Part shown: positions 22,295-34,200 of the stretch, one piece after another
Position numbering within the stretch: the first letter of the stretch is position 1
How the letters are laid out: each line of letters opens with the position of its first letter
NCBI RefSeq assembly: GCF_041146795.1
Contig: NC_135177.1
Location: 20,473,560-20,537,559 of the forward strand
DNA length: 64,000 bases
Source: Maylandia zebra
Lineage: Eukaryota; Chordata; Actinopteri; Cichliformes; Cichlidae
Direction of reading: 5' to 3'
Program-made: the position numbers and the translations under genes
The notes under the pieces: generated by a model
Database searches by the model: none
Seen by the model: only the letters and a program-made list of their open reading frames with translations
What the model was told of the DNA's origin: nothing

Positions 22295-25200
22295 CTATTC
22301 GACCTTCCAGATGGCGATCTTGCCGTCACGACACGCAGAGCCACTGAGGACATATCGATCCTCGGCAGAGCAGAGCGTCTGAATGCTGTCTGAATGGGCC
22401 TGCAGCTCCTTTGCTACCGTGTGGCTCTCTATGTCCACTACCAACACTTGGCTACTCAGCTGACCATTACACTGACCCCCAGCATCACTCCTTCCAACCC
22501 AGATCTAAGAATACAAAAGGACATCAATGAAAGGTTTCATTGGATAAATGAAAATGTTTTGAATGATTAAAACAACTGAATGGTTGACATGTTTGTGTAA
22601 ACCTCACAAGACATGCTGACAACAATAGTAAAAATATCAATACAAAGCAGCAAACATAAGATCATTTCGTGACCTGACATGCTAATCACAGCTCACCTGG
22701 TCTTTGACACGAATCATACATGTGACCCCTGAACTTCCAGGCAGGGAGATTATTTTAAACGGATGCCTGTGATTGTTTGTGTGCCAGAGACACAACTCTA
22801 CTGAGTCTGCACAGCCTGTCCACAGCTGTCCTCGCTGAAACAAACACACAAAACACATGAACAATCCTGTAACTGTAGGAGTTCAGAGTTAAGAGGTCAA
22901 GAGTTAATGTTTCCATTGTAACCCCTCCAGATTTGACAGAGAAACACTCATTTTTAACACTCGGTTTTAACTACTATCATTTTACACCTCAGAGTTACAT
23001 TAAAAGAATGTGACTCTGCTTAGAGTAAAATTAACTCTACTTTTGCAAGGAGACTATTAACACCAAAACATTTAACACTTTTGAATTTGCTGTGTACACT
23101 GTGACTGCATGCCACCTACTGACTGAGACATGGATTGACACAATGAATCACCACTAGCGTTCTTAATTAACAGACATATAAGCAAGGATTGTAAAGTCAC
23201 CTCTGGTATATAAATGAAGCTGCTGAAACTACTGGGCATGCTCTGTAGGTCCTTATGAAGTGTTATCTTTCTTTGTGGTGTCCCACTCTTTTTCACTTCC
23301 ACAATGCCGTCACCACAACCTGCACGAACACACATCCTCAAATCATCATCCAAACACATTTGGCTTAAGGTGGCTTAATGTGTAGACATAATTGATCTAC
23401 TTAGACCACCAAGAAAAAAATGTTAGGCATTGTCCCAGATACCTCTGGGCAATGTATGTAAGCAATGAGAACAAGTGGACTGTCATGCTCCTGGGCCTCC
23501 AGCCCAGTGTTTTGTTTTGTTTTTTCTGCACTTATTATAAACTTCCTTGGATTTAAGAAATATGCAAATTCAAGCTCTGTATTACTGAGTCTGGAGTTCA
23601 GTATTCCCTAGTACCACTGCACTTTTGTTATTTATATAGTTAATTCTTGGTTCTTGTTTATGTTAGTTCCCTTTTGTGTCCACTTCACCCTAGTCTCGTC
23701 TCCGTGTCTTGTCTCTGTGTTTTGTTACCCTTTTTTCTCCCCGGTCTGGTCTCCCTGTGTCCTGTCTCTGTGGCTGTATGGTTTCCCTGTCTTGCCAAGT
23801 TGTTACATCTTAAGCCCTGATCCCCGTGTTTGTCCCATCCTGTCCCTGTAGTCATCTCTCTGTGTTTCATCCTGTGTTCATCCTTTTTGTGTCCCCTTAA
23901 AGTCTGTTAAGTCTCTGTTTTTATAAGCCTTTCGTCTTGATCAAGCAGGTATGTCTTAGTCTCTGCCTCAGTGCTTATGCTTCCTGTTTTATTTTGACAC
24001 TCCGTCGTCTCTTGTGCAATATGTTTGGTTTAACTTGCCATGTCTTTGATTGGCAGCTGTGCTCCCACCTGTTTCCTCTTCACCTGTATGTATTGTCAGC
24101 ATCGCCCTCATTGTGTGTAAGCTTTTCTCAGTCTGCTTTTGCGTTTGTAAATTACCATCAACTCTGCTCTGTTATTGCCTGTCTCACGCCCGCTCTGTGA
24201 CATGAAGCTCTTGAGAGAGAACTCATTACTCCGAAACACATAATCAGAAACATTGATTAAATGAGGGAGAAAGAGGAGAGAGCGTGTACTCACAGCACCA
24301 CAGAGCACTGTTGTGGATCTGTATGGAGGAGAGATAATCACAGCTGAGTAAAAACTGCCGCTTCACTTTAAGACTGGATGAGTCCCATTGCAGGATCATC
24401 CCATCGCGGCTGCAGGAGTATGTCAGCAGGCTGGGAAAGAAGGCTCATTTAATACAGCATCACAACATGTTCATTAACACATTGAGACTCACTGTAATAA
24501 GACTGCTCTCATTTTTGCGCGTGTGTTGGTTTTTGTGCTTTGTACGAACTACAGATTAACACGTCTCTACCTGTTGGCTTGGTTGCTGGAGTCCACTGTG
24601 AGGCCAGTCACTTCATGTCTGTGTTCGGTCAGCTGTTTGTTGCTGGACATGCTGTGAGTGTCGATAATGTAGATTACAGAGTCCTGAGAACCAATCCACA
24701 CCTGCTCCTGGACCAGTCCTATCATACAGTTCTACACAAAGGATAAGATAAGATGTATTTTATTCATCACAAAGCTGCCAAATTTCTATTTTTTACAACA
24801 GTTAAGCAGAACAAACAAATAACAAATAGTTTAAATAAGAAGATGAGTATGTAGCTCAATCAAATACACTACATATGTCTAAAGGTAAAAACTAATAAGA
24901 AATTAGAGAAGAAACAAATGTTCAAATTAAGTATGAATTTAAATTAGAATCTTAAATAATAATAGATAAAAGTAAAAATGTGATGGGAACTTGATGTATG
25001 TAGCTTAATGTAGCTTAATGAAAATCACTATATCTTAGAACACAAAGGCAATACAATGTTGAAATATTGGTATCTGTTTTACTTCTATTACTATAAACTA
25101 GGGCTGCCACAAACGATTATTTTGATAGTCGACTAGTCACCGATTATTTATGCGATTAGTCGACTAATCAGATCATCATCCACTGGACATAAAACTACAG

Positions 25201-28200
25201 CTTATTGCACCAGCAGCATCTGCTCTTATATAACTATCATTAGCTTACAGCTTTAAGCTTTTAAGGTGCTAACTAAAAATAAAGACAAGATGATAGTTTA
25301 TTCAATTTTAATGAAATTTGCAGATTGTTTCGGTAAAGTTTAATAAACTCCTTGCTATCTAAAATATAACAGGACACCGGAGTATATTCTCCAGCATCTC
25401 ACACTTCTGATAATCAGTTGTCTGCTTGACGTTTATTCAGCTGTGTAAAAACTATAACTTTAATCTCAGTCAAACCGATTTACTCAGGAACAAATAAAAT
25501 ACTAAAAAAAAAGCCAAACAATAACATTTTTAATTTATCTAAGTGACTCATATATATTTAACCTGAGTCACGAAAGACGGCGGTGGGTTTGAAAACAATT
25601 TGCCGGGAGTCCGGTGTTCTCACGGCGCTAGTGACCTAGCCCCCGGCTAGCTATCGAGCTAGTGGGTAACAGACGTCTCCGAAAACGTCGGAGCGCTTTT
25701 GAAAATATGTGGTGTCCTGATAAACTGAGCAGATATTTGAGGTTTACACAGCTACATTCTGGCCTGAAAATATGTTAAACGTTTATTTTGTGACCCAGAA
25801 AGAATAATAAGAGTAATATTAAAACTAACTAGCTACCGCCATTGTTGGAAACTAAGCTGGGCCGCGCTATGAATTCTGGGACACAGCTGCTTCTTCTTCT
25901 TCGGGGTTTAACGGCAGCTGGCATCCTTGTACATGCTGTGCTGCCATCTTCTGTTTCAGTCCGTTATTACACTCTTAAATCCTGCTATTATTCCTGCGTC
26001 TTTTGCGATCTTACAAAGCTTCAAACGACACGTCGACTATTAAATCAGTCGTCGACGATTTTGATAGTCGACGTAATCGTGACTAGTCGACAAATCGTGG
26101 CAGCCCTACTATAAACCTGCTCTTTTTGAATAATAAATACAGAGAACAACACAGAGAACAACAATACTGAAAACAACTGAATGTTGCACGAAAGCCCTCG
26201 ACCAAAACAAATGTGTCCATCGACCACGCTTCCTGTGTCCCTTCACATCCTCTGCATGGTGTGGTAAACATAGACTGTGGATAAACAATTGGATGTAGCC
26301 TCTGGGTCTGAAAAGTGAAACTAATGTGGAAATGTCCCAGACCCCCTCTCAGCAGAAGGGACAGACATGACCCAGCTTTACACTTGCCATGTATTTGTAA
26401 CTCAGCATGATATTTCTGGCTACACCTGTGGTCTAAAAACTGGCAGCTTGTGCGATAATATTGCAAGATGGTCTAAAGTTTGAATCACTGAGTACTGTAA
26501 CAATCTAGCAATGCAAAAACTTATTGCATTTTCAGTATACGAATAACTAAGTCAAACAGCCATGACACTTTATACACATGTTGTTTGAGATCTATAAGCA
26601 TGTTTCATTTTCATGGACAAAATCAGTGGAGAGATACATTAAATAGCTCATAGCTCAAATAGTAAAAGCACGCTTCCTCTCACCAGCTGCGACTGTCCAA
26701 GCTGGATACAGTCCTGCAGCATTGACCAACTCGCCGCATCAAATACAACCACCTTACCCCCACTGAGAGCCACCCACAGCTTTGGGTTCATATCACCCAC
26801 TTTGCCAGTACCAGTCAGCTGACCTGAAATGAGAAAGAAACGTGCAAAAAATAAGAAAAAGTGTTCTAAATACATAAAAAAAAGGATAACAGCAGTCAGT
26901 TAACACTGATTTTAAATTCATTAATTAACGCTTATTTCACATTTTCCATACATAGTTTTTTTACATAACTATATCACGTGGTAATAGCTGTTTTATATAG
27001 TTGTACAAATATCAGATCCTCTTCAAAATAGTGTGTATGGATAACCAATGTTGATATTGACAAAATATAAATAGGTTTAGTGATATTCTGTTGTAAAGGT
27101 AAGTAGCCTCCCCCTCATTTCAATGATACCTGGAGTGTAAAGCAGCACATGTACGGTCTGTGGCTCAGCCAGGTCCAATGATGGGTTGATCTTGTGTTTG
27201 AGAGTCTCTGAGGTAGTTTTAGGCACTATCATAGGCACTGGCCAGAAACAAGAACACGATAAACAAATATAAACAGCATATACTGAACATACTCTTCTAT
27301 ATTTATTTATTTTTTCTTTTATCAAAATTACACGATTTGACAGAAACAGTCAAAAACAAAACAAAACAACAAACTCTGAGCCCAGACCTTCTTGTCTGAT
27401 TTTATCAAAGTAAGCCAGCTTTGAAGCAGCAGTGATGGATCTCTGATTCTGCAGGCAGCCTGTGACAGCATCTATTAGCAGAACGTTGGTCAGAGCCTGA
27501 GTCATGTACTGAGGGTCCTAGAGACACAAAGTAAGATTAAAAACCTAAAATAATAACAAAAGGATTAAAAGAAGGGGTAAGGCAGGTTGTACTTAAGAAC
27601 AGAAAAGTTATGGCAAACCAACAGAGTAGCTAAATCAGTAACACTGCAGCAAAAGCTATAAAAATACTGGTGACCAGTGGTACCCATCAGCCTCCTAGTA
27701 GATACACCTATGGTATAAATTTTAAAATGTTAGGCGACCTATTTCTTGAGTTGTTACAAGATTTTTAGAAAAGTTTGAGGTCAGCGTCACTGAGATTCAA
27801 ACTCATGAGAGATTTTTAGTAGATACAGGTGTGGAATCAAATTCAAAGTCCTACCCCACTTTGTTCTTGAGTTATCAAACTAACAAACTTGGGTGTCCAT
27901 ATCGCCTGCCCACTCGCCAGGCATGGTGATGACAATACCCCATCAGCCTTTTATGGCTAACAGGTAAAAAGTATAATTTAGACGCAGCATGCAAGCAGCA
28001 GCCAAACGTCTACGGCTGACAACTTGAAGGACAGTAAATCCTCGATCCTCAGCATTACATAGATGTGGACTGGGAAGGTACGTCTAATAAAATCACATCT
28101 GTTAAACTGTTTTAAGATCATTTGAGTTTTCTGCACCTTGTGTTGATCTGCCATCTTGCGTCCAGCCCACATCTCTTTGATCACGAGGTTCCAAAGCTCA

Positions 28201-31200
28201 GTCTCTGTTTTTAGGTTGGCCTCAAACACTTCAGGCCTGCGGGATGTCTGGATACGAAGGGATGGAATACGAACGAGCAGAAAGGGAACTGAGGTAATTT
28301 TTACCTCCTGTAAGAGATTGTTTATTTATTAACAGACGAGAATGAGAACACACAAGGCACAATTATCAAAAATAGTCTTAAAGATGTTACTTGACCTGTA
28401 TATCTCTGAACTTTGTGATTTCCAAGAAACCGGGCCGTCCTTCAGTGAGCAAAAACAGCCGTTTCTGCGTCATGGCGATTTTACCAACGCCGTGGGAAGT
28501 CTTGACACAGGAGGACAACTTGTAGACACACTCATTATTGTCAAGTCGGTCAATGACATCAGAGGGCAGGTTGACATCTTGTGCTTCAGCTTCCATCTCT
28601 TTCCAGAATGTGTAGAAGACTCTGAAAAGTTCAGGGTCCACCTGCTTTGGCTGACCTCGGACAGAGGGGTGTGCATACGCAACTAGATGCAAACAGACAG
28701 AGATATAGAAGACAAAGACACCCAATCTTACAATCTTAAAGTGATCCAAACCAAAATGTCAGTGGTTTTTCCTTTGTCCATTTATCCACAGCTTTACCAA
28801 GAGCTGTGGATAAATGAGGCAGACCAAAAACATACCCATGCTAAGGTCCACTGCTTTGGTGCACAGCTGAAAACAGCTGTTCTAAAGACGACCGGCATAA
28901 TACTACACCATGAGCAATAAATTTTCACACTCAGCACTGAAACAGTTAGCATTTGGAGTCATGTTCTTCCACCACAGAGTGAATTAAAGGCCAATATTTA
29001 CTGCCCTTTTAGCTATTTTGTTGTTTTTGTTGTTGTTGTTTGCTAGCCCCCTGGGTTTTGCTAGCATTGCTTCTTGCCCAGCATCCAGCTGCCCACAACC
29101 CTGAAATCACTAAGCAGTTAAAAAACTGATAAATGGGAAGCTTTGGTTTGTTCACAGAGTTTCTTTTTATATGCATTAGCGTACAGTTTTTAATTTCAGC
29201 AGTTGATAAGAGTAAAGAGAATGATCTTAAACTATTAGTCTTGGTTGTACAAACCCAAACTATGGCCTGAAAGACTCAATCTGAGACAGATATGCAAATC
29301 AGAAATTATAATTTCTTCGTTAAGCTGTAATCTATAGATAAAGGATTATACTAGATCATCTGATAGCTGCTTAAGTTAATCATAATGGCAACTCTGGAGC
29401 GTTAATGGAGAAAATAATTAGTGTAAGTAACTTCTGTGTCCATCTTATCAGGTCATCTAATAAAATGACTTGAAAAATGTCTTGGACATTCACAAGCCAA
29501 TTGTGCACCGCAGCATTTTAGTGAGTTCCCTTGGCTTGCACTCCTGATTACAAATACACACGTAACAGTTTTAATTCTGAGGGATCTTGAGGTTACACAC
29601 AGCTCATAAGAGAAAGCTTCAAAAAGCAGAAGACAGCTTTTCTGTTTGACTTACTGTCAGTGAGAGCATCAAATAAACGCTGTATGGTCGCCACATCTCT
29701 AACAATCCTACACTCTTGAACGCATCGCATAAACTCCTCCTGATACAGAGGCTTACAGGGAAGCTGAAACTTCTTTACATGGTCATCAGGCTCCACCAGC
29801 GGCTTCTCATTGTCTGTCTTAACCTAAGGCAGAAAAAAAAGACAACATCACTGCTTCATCACCAGCAGGTGCAGAACTTCAACCACGATGAAAACGTGCG
29901 TGAACCAACCTTGAGGATGAGTCTCTTGAGTTCAGGCCGCCTTTGAGCTTGTTGTCTCTCATCTCTTTGCAGCGAGTCTACGAGCCATGTGACCAGGCTA
30001 GTGGGAAAAATTGCAGTGTCGGTCTTATTGAGGTTTTGGAAGTCGCTCAGTGCGTCCAGTCGCCGCGAACACAGTGTGTTGATTAAACCACGCAAGTAGT
30101 AGTATCTGCAGGAGAAAACTTATTTTATTCATGTCTCAGGTCACTGGTGTCAGCAACAGCACTGAAAAGCTTTATAAAAGAATAAAGCGCAGGGAAAGCT
30201 GATTCTAAGCAGCGGGAAGCACATAAATATAGATATAGGTGTATATAATATAATATATAGGTGCGTATAAAGAATAACAAGAGAATACCTGGCCAGCATG
30301 GCAGGGTTCTCACTTTGGACAGAGAAAATGGCTTTTCCGAGCTGCTGGATGAGCTCAATGTAATAACTTTGGACAGAGTGGAAGGACAGAGATGCTGGGA
30401 AGTCTGGAAGCTTGAACACCTTTATAGGTTTTGGAGTTGTGTTTGGTGCTGGTAGAGACAAAAAACACAAAGGGGAGGAAGGCAGATTAGACAGATTTTC
30501 TTTGTCTTGACAGTGTTTCCTTCATTAAATCAGTCAATCAAGTATTATATCTAACTGGGTATTAACCCCTGGGGTCTCACCGGGGTCAGATAGGAGGATC
30601 TTGGAGAGCGGTGTGTTTCTTTGGAAGCCGATAATCTTATCTTCTCTCAAGTTAGGGAGACTCATGCCCAGTCTCTTACTCAGCCTCGTCTCTGTGATGG
30701 AGCCCTTTCTCCTGGCTTGAATCTGCTGCATGGTGGGTCTGTGTGGGGCTTCAACCATGGCCTTCATCCTAAAGGATGGAGGATAGAGACAAAAGAGTGC
30801 TGCAGAAAAAGTGTTCACCTGAACATTTACCAGCAGCGTAGTTGTCATATACCAACATAAGCATATCCATCATAACTTTATATCTGAATATATTTTTACT
30901 TTCCGGCTTAACAGGTACATGTAAGTAAAGCTGATACAGCCAAACGCGACATCCCTGTAACAGATCCTAACTTGATGAAGGTTGTGGTGCTTCTGAGTTT
31001 TTCCAAGAGCGGTTTGACCACCAGATTTGTGCCTCTTTTAATATTATCAGTTACCTCGAGCTCATTAGGTTAAAAAAATGGACATACTTTTGCATCTCAG
31101 AACGAGTGCTGAGCTCCATTCGTGCAAAGCTATCCATTTTCCTGTTGAGACGATCCTTGAGAAATGAATGGAAGATATGCGTCTCCAGCACCTGCAACAC

Positions 31201-34200
31201 AGTCCTGTCAGTTCTTTTAATTATGCGTAACCTCTCCAGCATCAGTGTCTGTTGAAAGATGCCGGCTGATCTGTCGCCCTTCTAAGCAAAGCCGCACCGA
31301 GTCAGCCTTTACCTTCTTATAAAAAAGTTGCTCAGCTGGCTCTCTGGTTTTCAGGAACTCTTCACTGTGAAACACTCGATGTTCATAATTCAGATGACTG
31401 CTCACATCCCTGTTACACACACACACACACACACATCAGCAAAATATTAACACATATCTAAAAGAAGCATCCCACCAATAGTGGACTGATTAGTAAATTC
31501 AGAACCTGAAAATGTTGACAATTAATTCCAGTGCAATCCTCTGGATGTCGTTGTTAAGGCTGCGTTGCCATGTTCGCCTCTGTGCCCGCTGTTCACTGAT
31601 GTCAGTGCAACTTGCATGGTGGCACTGATCCAAGTCTAAATGTATTCGTAATAACTTACACCTGCAAAATAAATTCAAGTTAAGTGAAAGTACGCCCTCA
31701 AACCCTCATCAGGTTCTTATCAAGGTCTACACCATGTTGCTACTTATTTACCTAATCCAGAATGCAGAAGCAGTGTGTGAAAAACTAAGTACACCCTTCC
31801 AAGATCATCAACAAATATGAGCATCTCTATAAAAGCAGATGTTTTGGCAGTTTGCAGGTCTGGAGTACTCAGCTGTATGTTATTAAAATGCTAAAGGAAA
31901 GGCTACAGCAATGATCTTAAAGAAGCGCCTGCTACTACCCATCAGTCACAGAAGGGTTTAAAGCAATTTCCAAACAATTTAAAGTCCATCATCCTACAGG
32001 AAGAAAGATTATTTATAAGTGAAAAACTTTCAAGACAGTTGCCAATCTTCTCAGGAGTTGACATCCCAGCAAATTCACCCCATTGTCACATGAGCAGTGC
32101 TCAAAGAAAGTGCCAATAACTCAAGCGCTGCATCTCAAACTCAGGTTAGATGTTAAAGTTCATGACAGCAAAATTAGAAAAAGACTGAACAGAGGTTTCA
32201 ATATAAAGACTCGTTTTCTATTTAGAAAAATAAGGCAGCACAGTCTCCACAAGGTTTCTGGCACAGTGTCCTTTGGACAAATTACCAAAGAGGAAATGTT
32301 TGACCATAATGCAGATTAATATTTGATGAAAACCAAATTGAGCATATTAGCACAAACACCCTAAAACAACGATCAAGCACGGTGGTGGAGGGGTGATGCT
32401 TTGGGCTTATTTTGCACCCACAGGAACTGAGCATCTTGCAGTCACTGAGCTGAACTCCTCTGTATACCGAAGCATTCGAGCGTCAAATGTGAGGCCAACC
32501 TTTAGCTGCCCAATAGCTAAAGATGGTTCTACAAGTTTTTGAATCATAAGGTGTACTTAGCTTTTACTCACTGCTTCTGGATCTTGGCTTAGTTTGTAAT
32601 AAACGATGACACAGTGTAATATGTTCTTGTTCATCTGAGGTTGTAACTAAATAACTGTAAGACCTACTTAGGATGAGATGATTTGTTTTTTAATGATGTA
32701 TTTAAATTTAAAGTGTTACAATAAAAAGAGGGTGTACTTTGGTTTTCACATGACTGTAAGACTCTGACTTTTTAATCATTACCTGGTATTACAGCATAGT
32801 ATTTACTTTAACAGTTTTTTGGCAGTAAAATAAAGTACCTCTGTGTGAAGCAGTGTGCAGCAACTGGAGGAATGTCCGGCAGGTTAACAGTATCAAAAGT
32901 AGAAGTGCTGAGACTTCCATTATCAATGTTAATTAAGATCAGATCATCTGTTTCCTGTAGAACACAGTAACATGAACCAGGTTCAAACAATTATAGAACT
33001 ACTAACTTATATTTGAGCTTGGGGGGTAACTCCATTTCTTAACCTTATCCTTTACAAGAGGTGGGCGAATTAATGGGAAATTTAAAGTAGAAGGTTATGT
33101 ACTTACAGCTGATACGTCTGCAAAATGACTGAGATGGCAGCCCATAAGAAAGGCTGTAGGAGCCATTAGAAAGTCCAGCATGCCTTTAGCCAGGACAGGA
33201 ACATATGGGTGCTGCCACAGCAGAGGCTGGAAGAGTTATTAGACAGGCAAGGAAGAAATGAATGGACCAAAGATTAAGGAGCGGATGGCTTTATTGTGGA
33301 CTGAGGGGGTCCATCGCCCACTAGTGTTGGCACTTTTTAGACATAATAATTTAGGTTTTCTATACAGAAGCTCTAAAGTTTAATATATGTGACTTTTTTA
33401 ATGCTTAAAGGGAAATTAATAATTGAGTTATCCATTTTTATATCCCTTACTGTAATTTGGTGTAACATTAATACCAATTAACATCCATCATCCAGACACA
33501 CTCATTTACATAAGAGGAATTTCATTTTGGCAAATTTTATGAAATACCCATATTCCCAAGGTTTCCAGCTGCACCCTTCCTTTTAACTGTGGCACTGACC
33601 CTTTAAGACTTTGATTGTAACTCTCAATACTTTTTTTTTTTTTAAAGGATGGAATTAATAAGTATTGCATGCTTATACTAACTCTAGACCCTTGAAGATA
33701 TGCTGTGGATTTTGATCTAACCTGCAGAAACAACAACAAGCTCTCTGCCATCAGCGTGAGTCTTGCCCAGTCAGCAGAAAATAACACCACCCGCTGCTCC
33801 TGCAAGAGACAAGACAGCACCTACAGGGCGGGAGACAGAAGAACAGAAACAGAGGGAGGGAAGTGGAAATGAATGTGAGTCTCCACTCGTTCGATTAACA
33901 CAAACACAAAACAATGTGTGTGTTACCTGCAGCAGCTGCTGTGGCCTGAAGCAAAGGAAGGGCAGGTGGAGGTCTAAATCTATAACCGGGTGGTCCTTGT
34001 CTTCTCTGGAGGGCAGTATGATGGTCAGAGGACGTATTGTAAACATCTGTAAAACATGTGGATATGAATGTAGTGCACTGTGCTGGATACACTGGCCTAC
34101 TCTGAGCTCCAGATTTTGAAGTCTCTTAAAGACAAATTTCAAAGTCTTTATTTAAGCCGATTACAAACACACACAAACCAAGTGCAGCTGTCCAGGAGGT

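Noticed and set aside
32083-32319. 78-codon plus frame
   Set aside because: Remnant of a Tc1/mariner transposase region, not a host gene.
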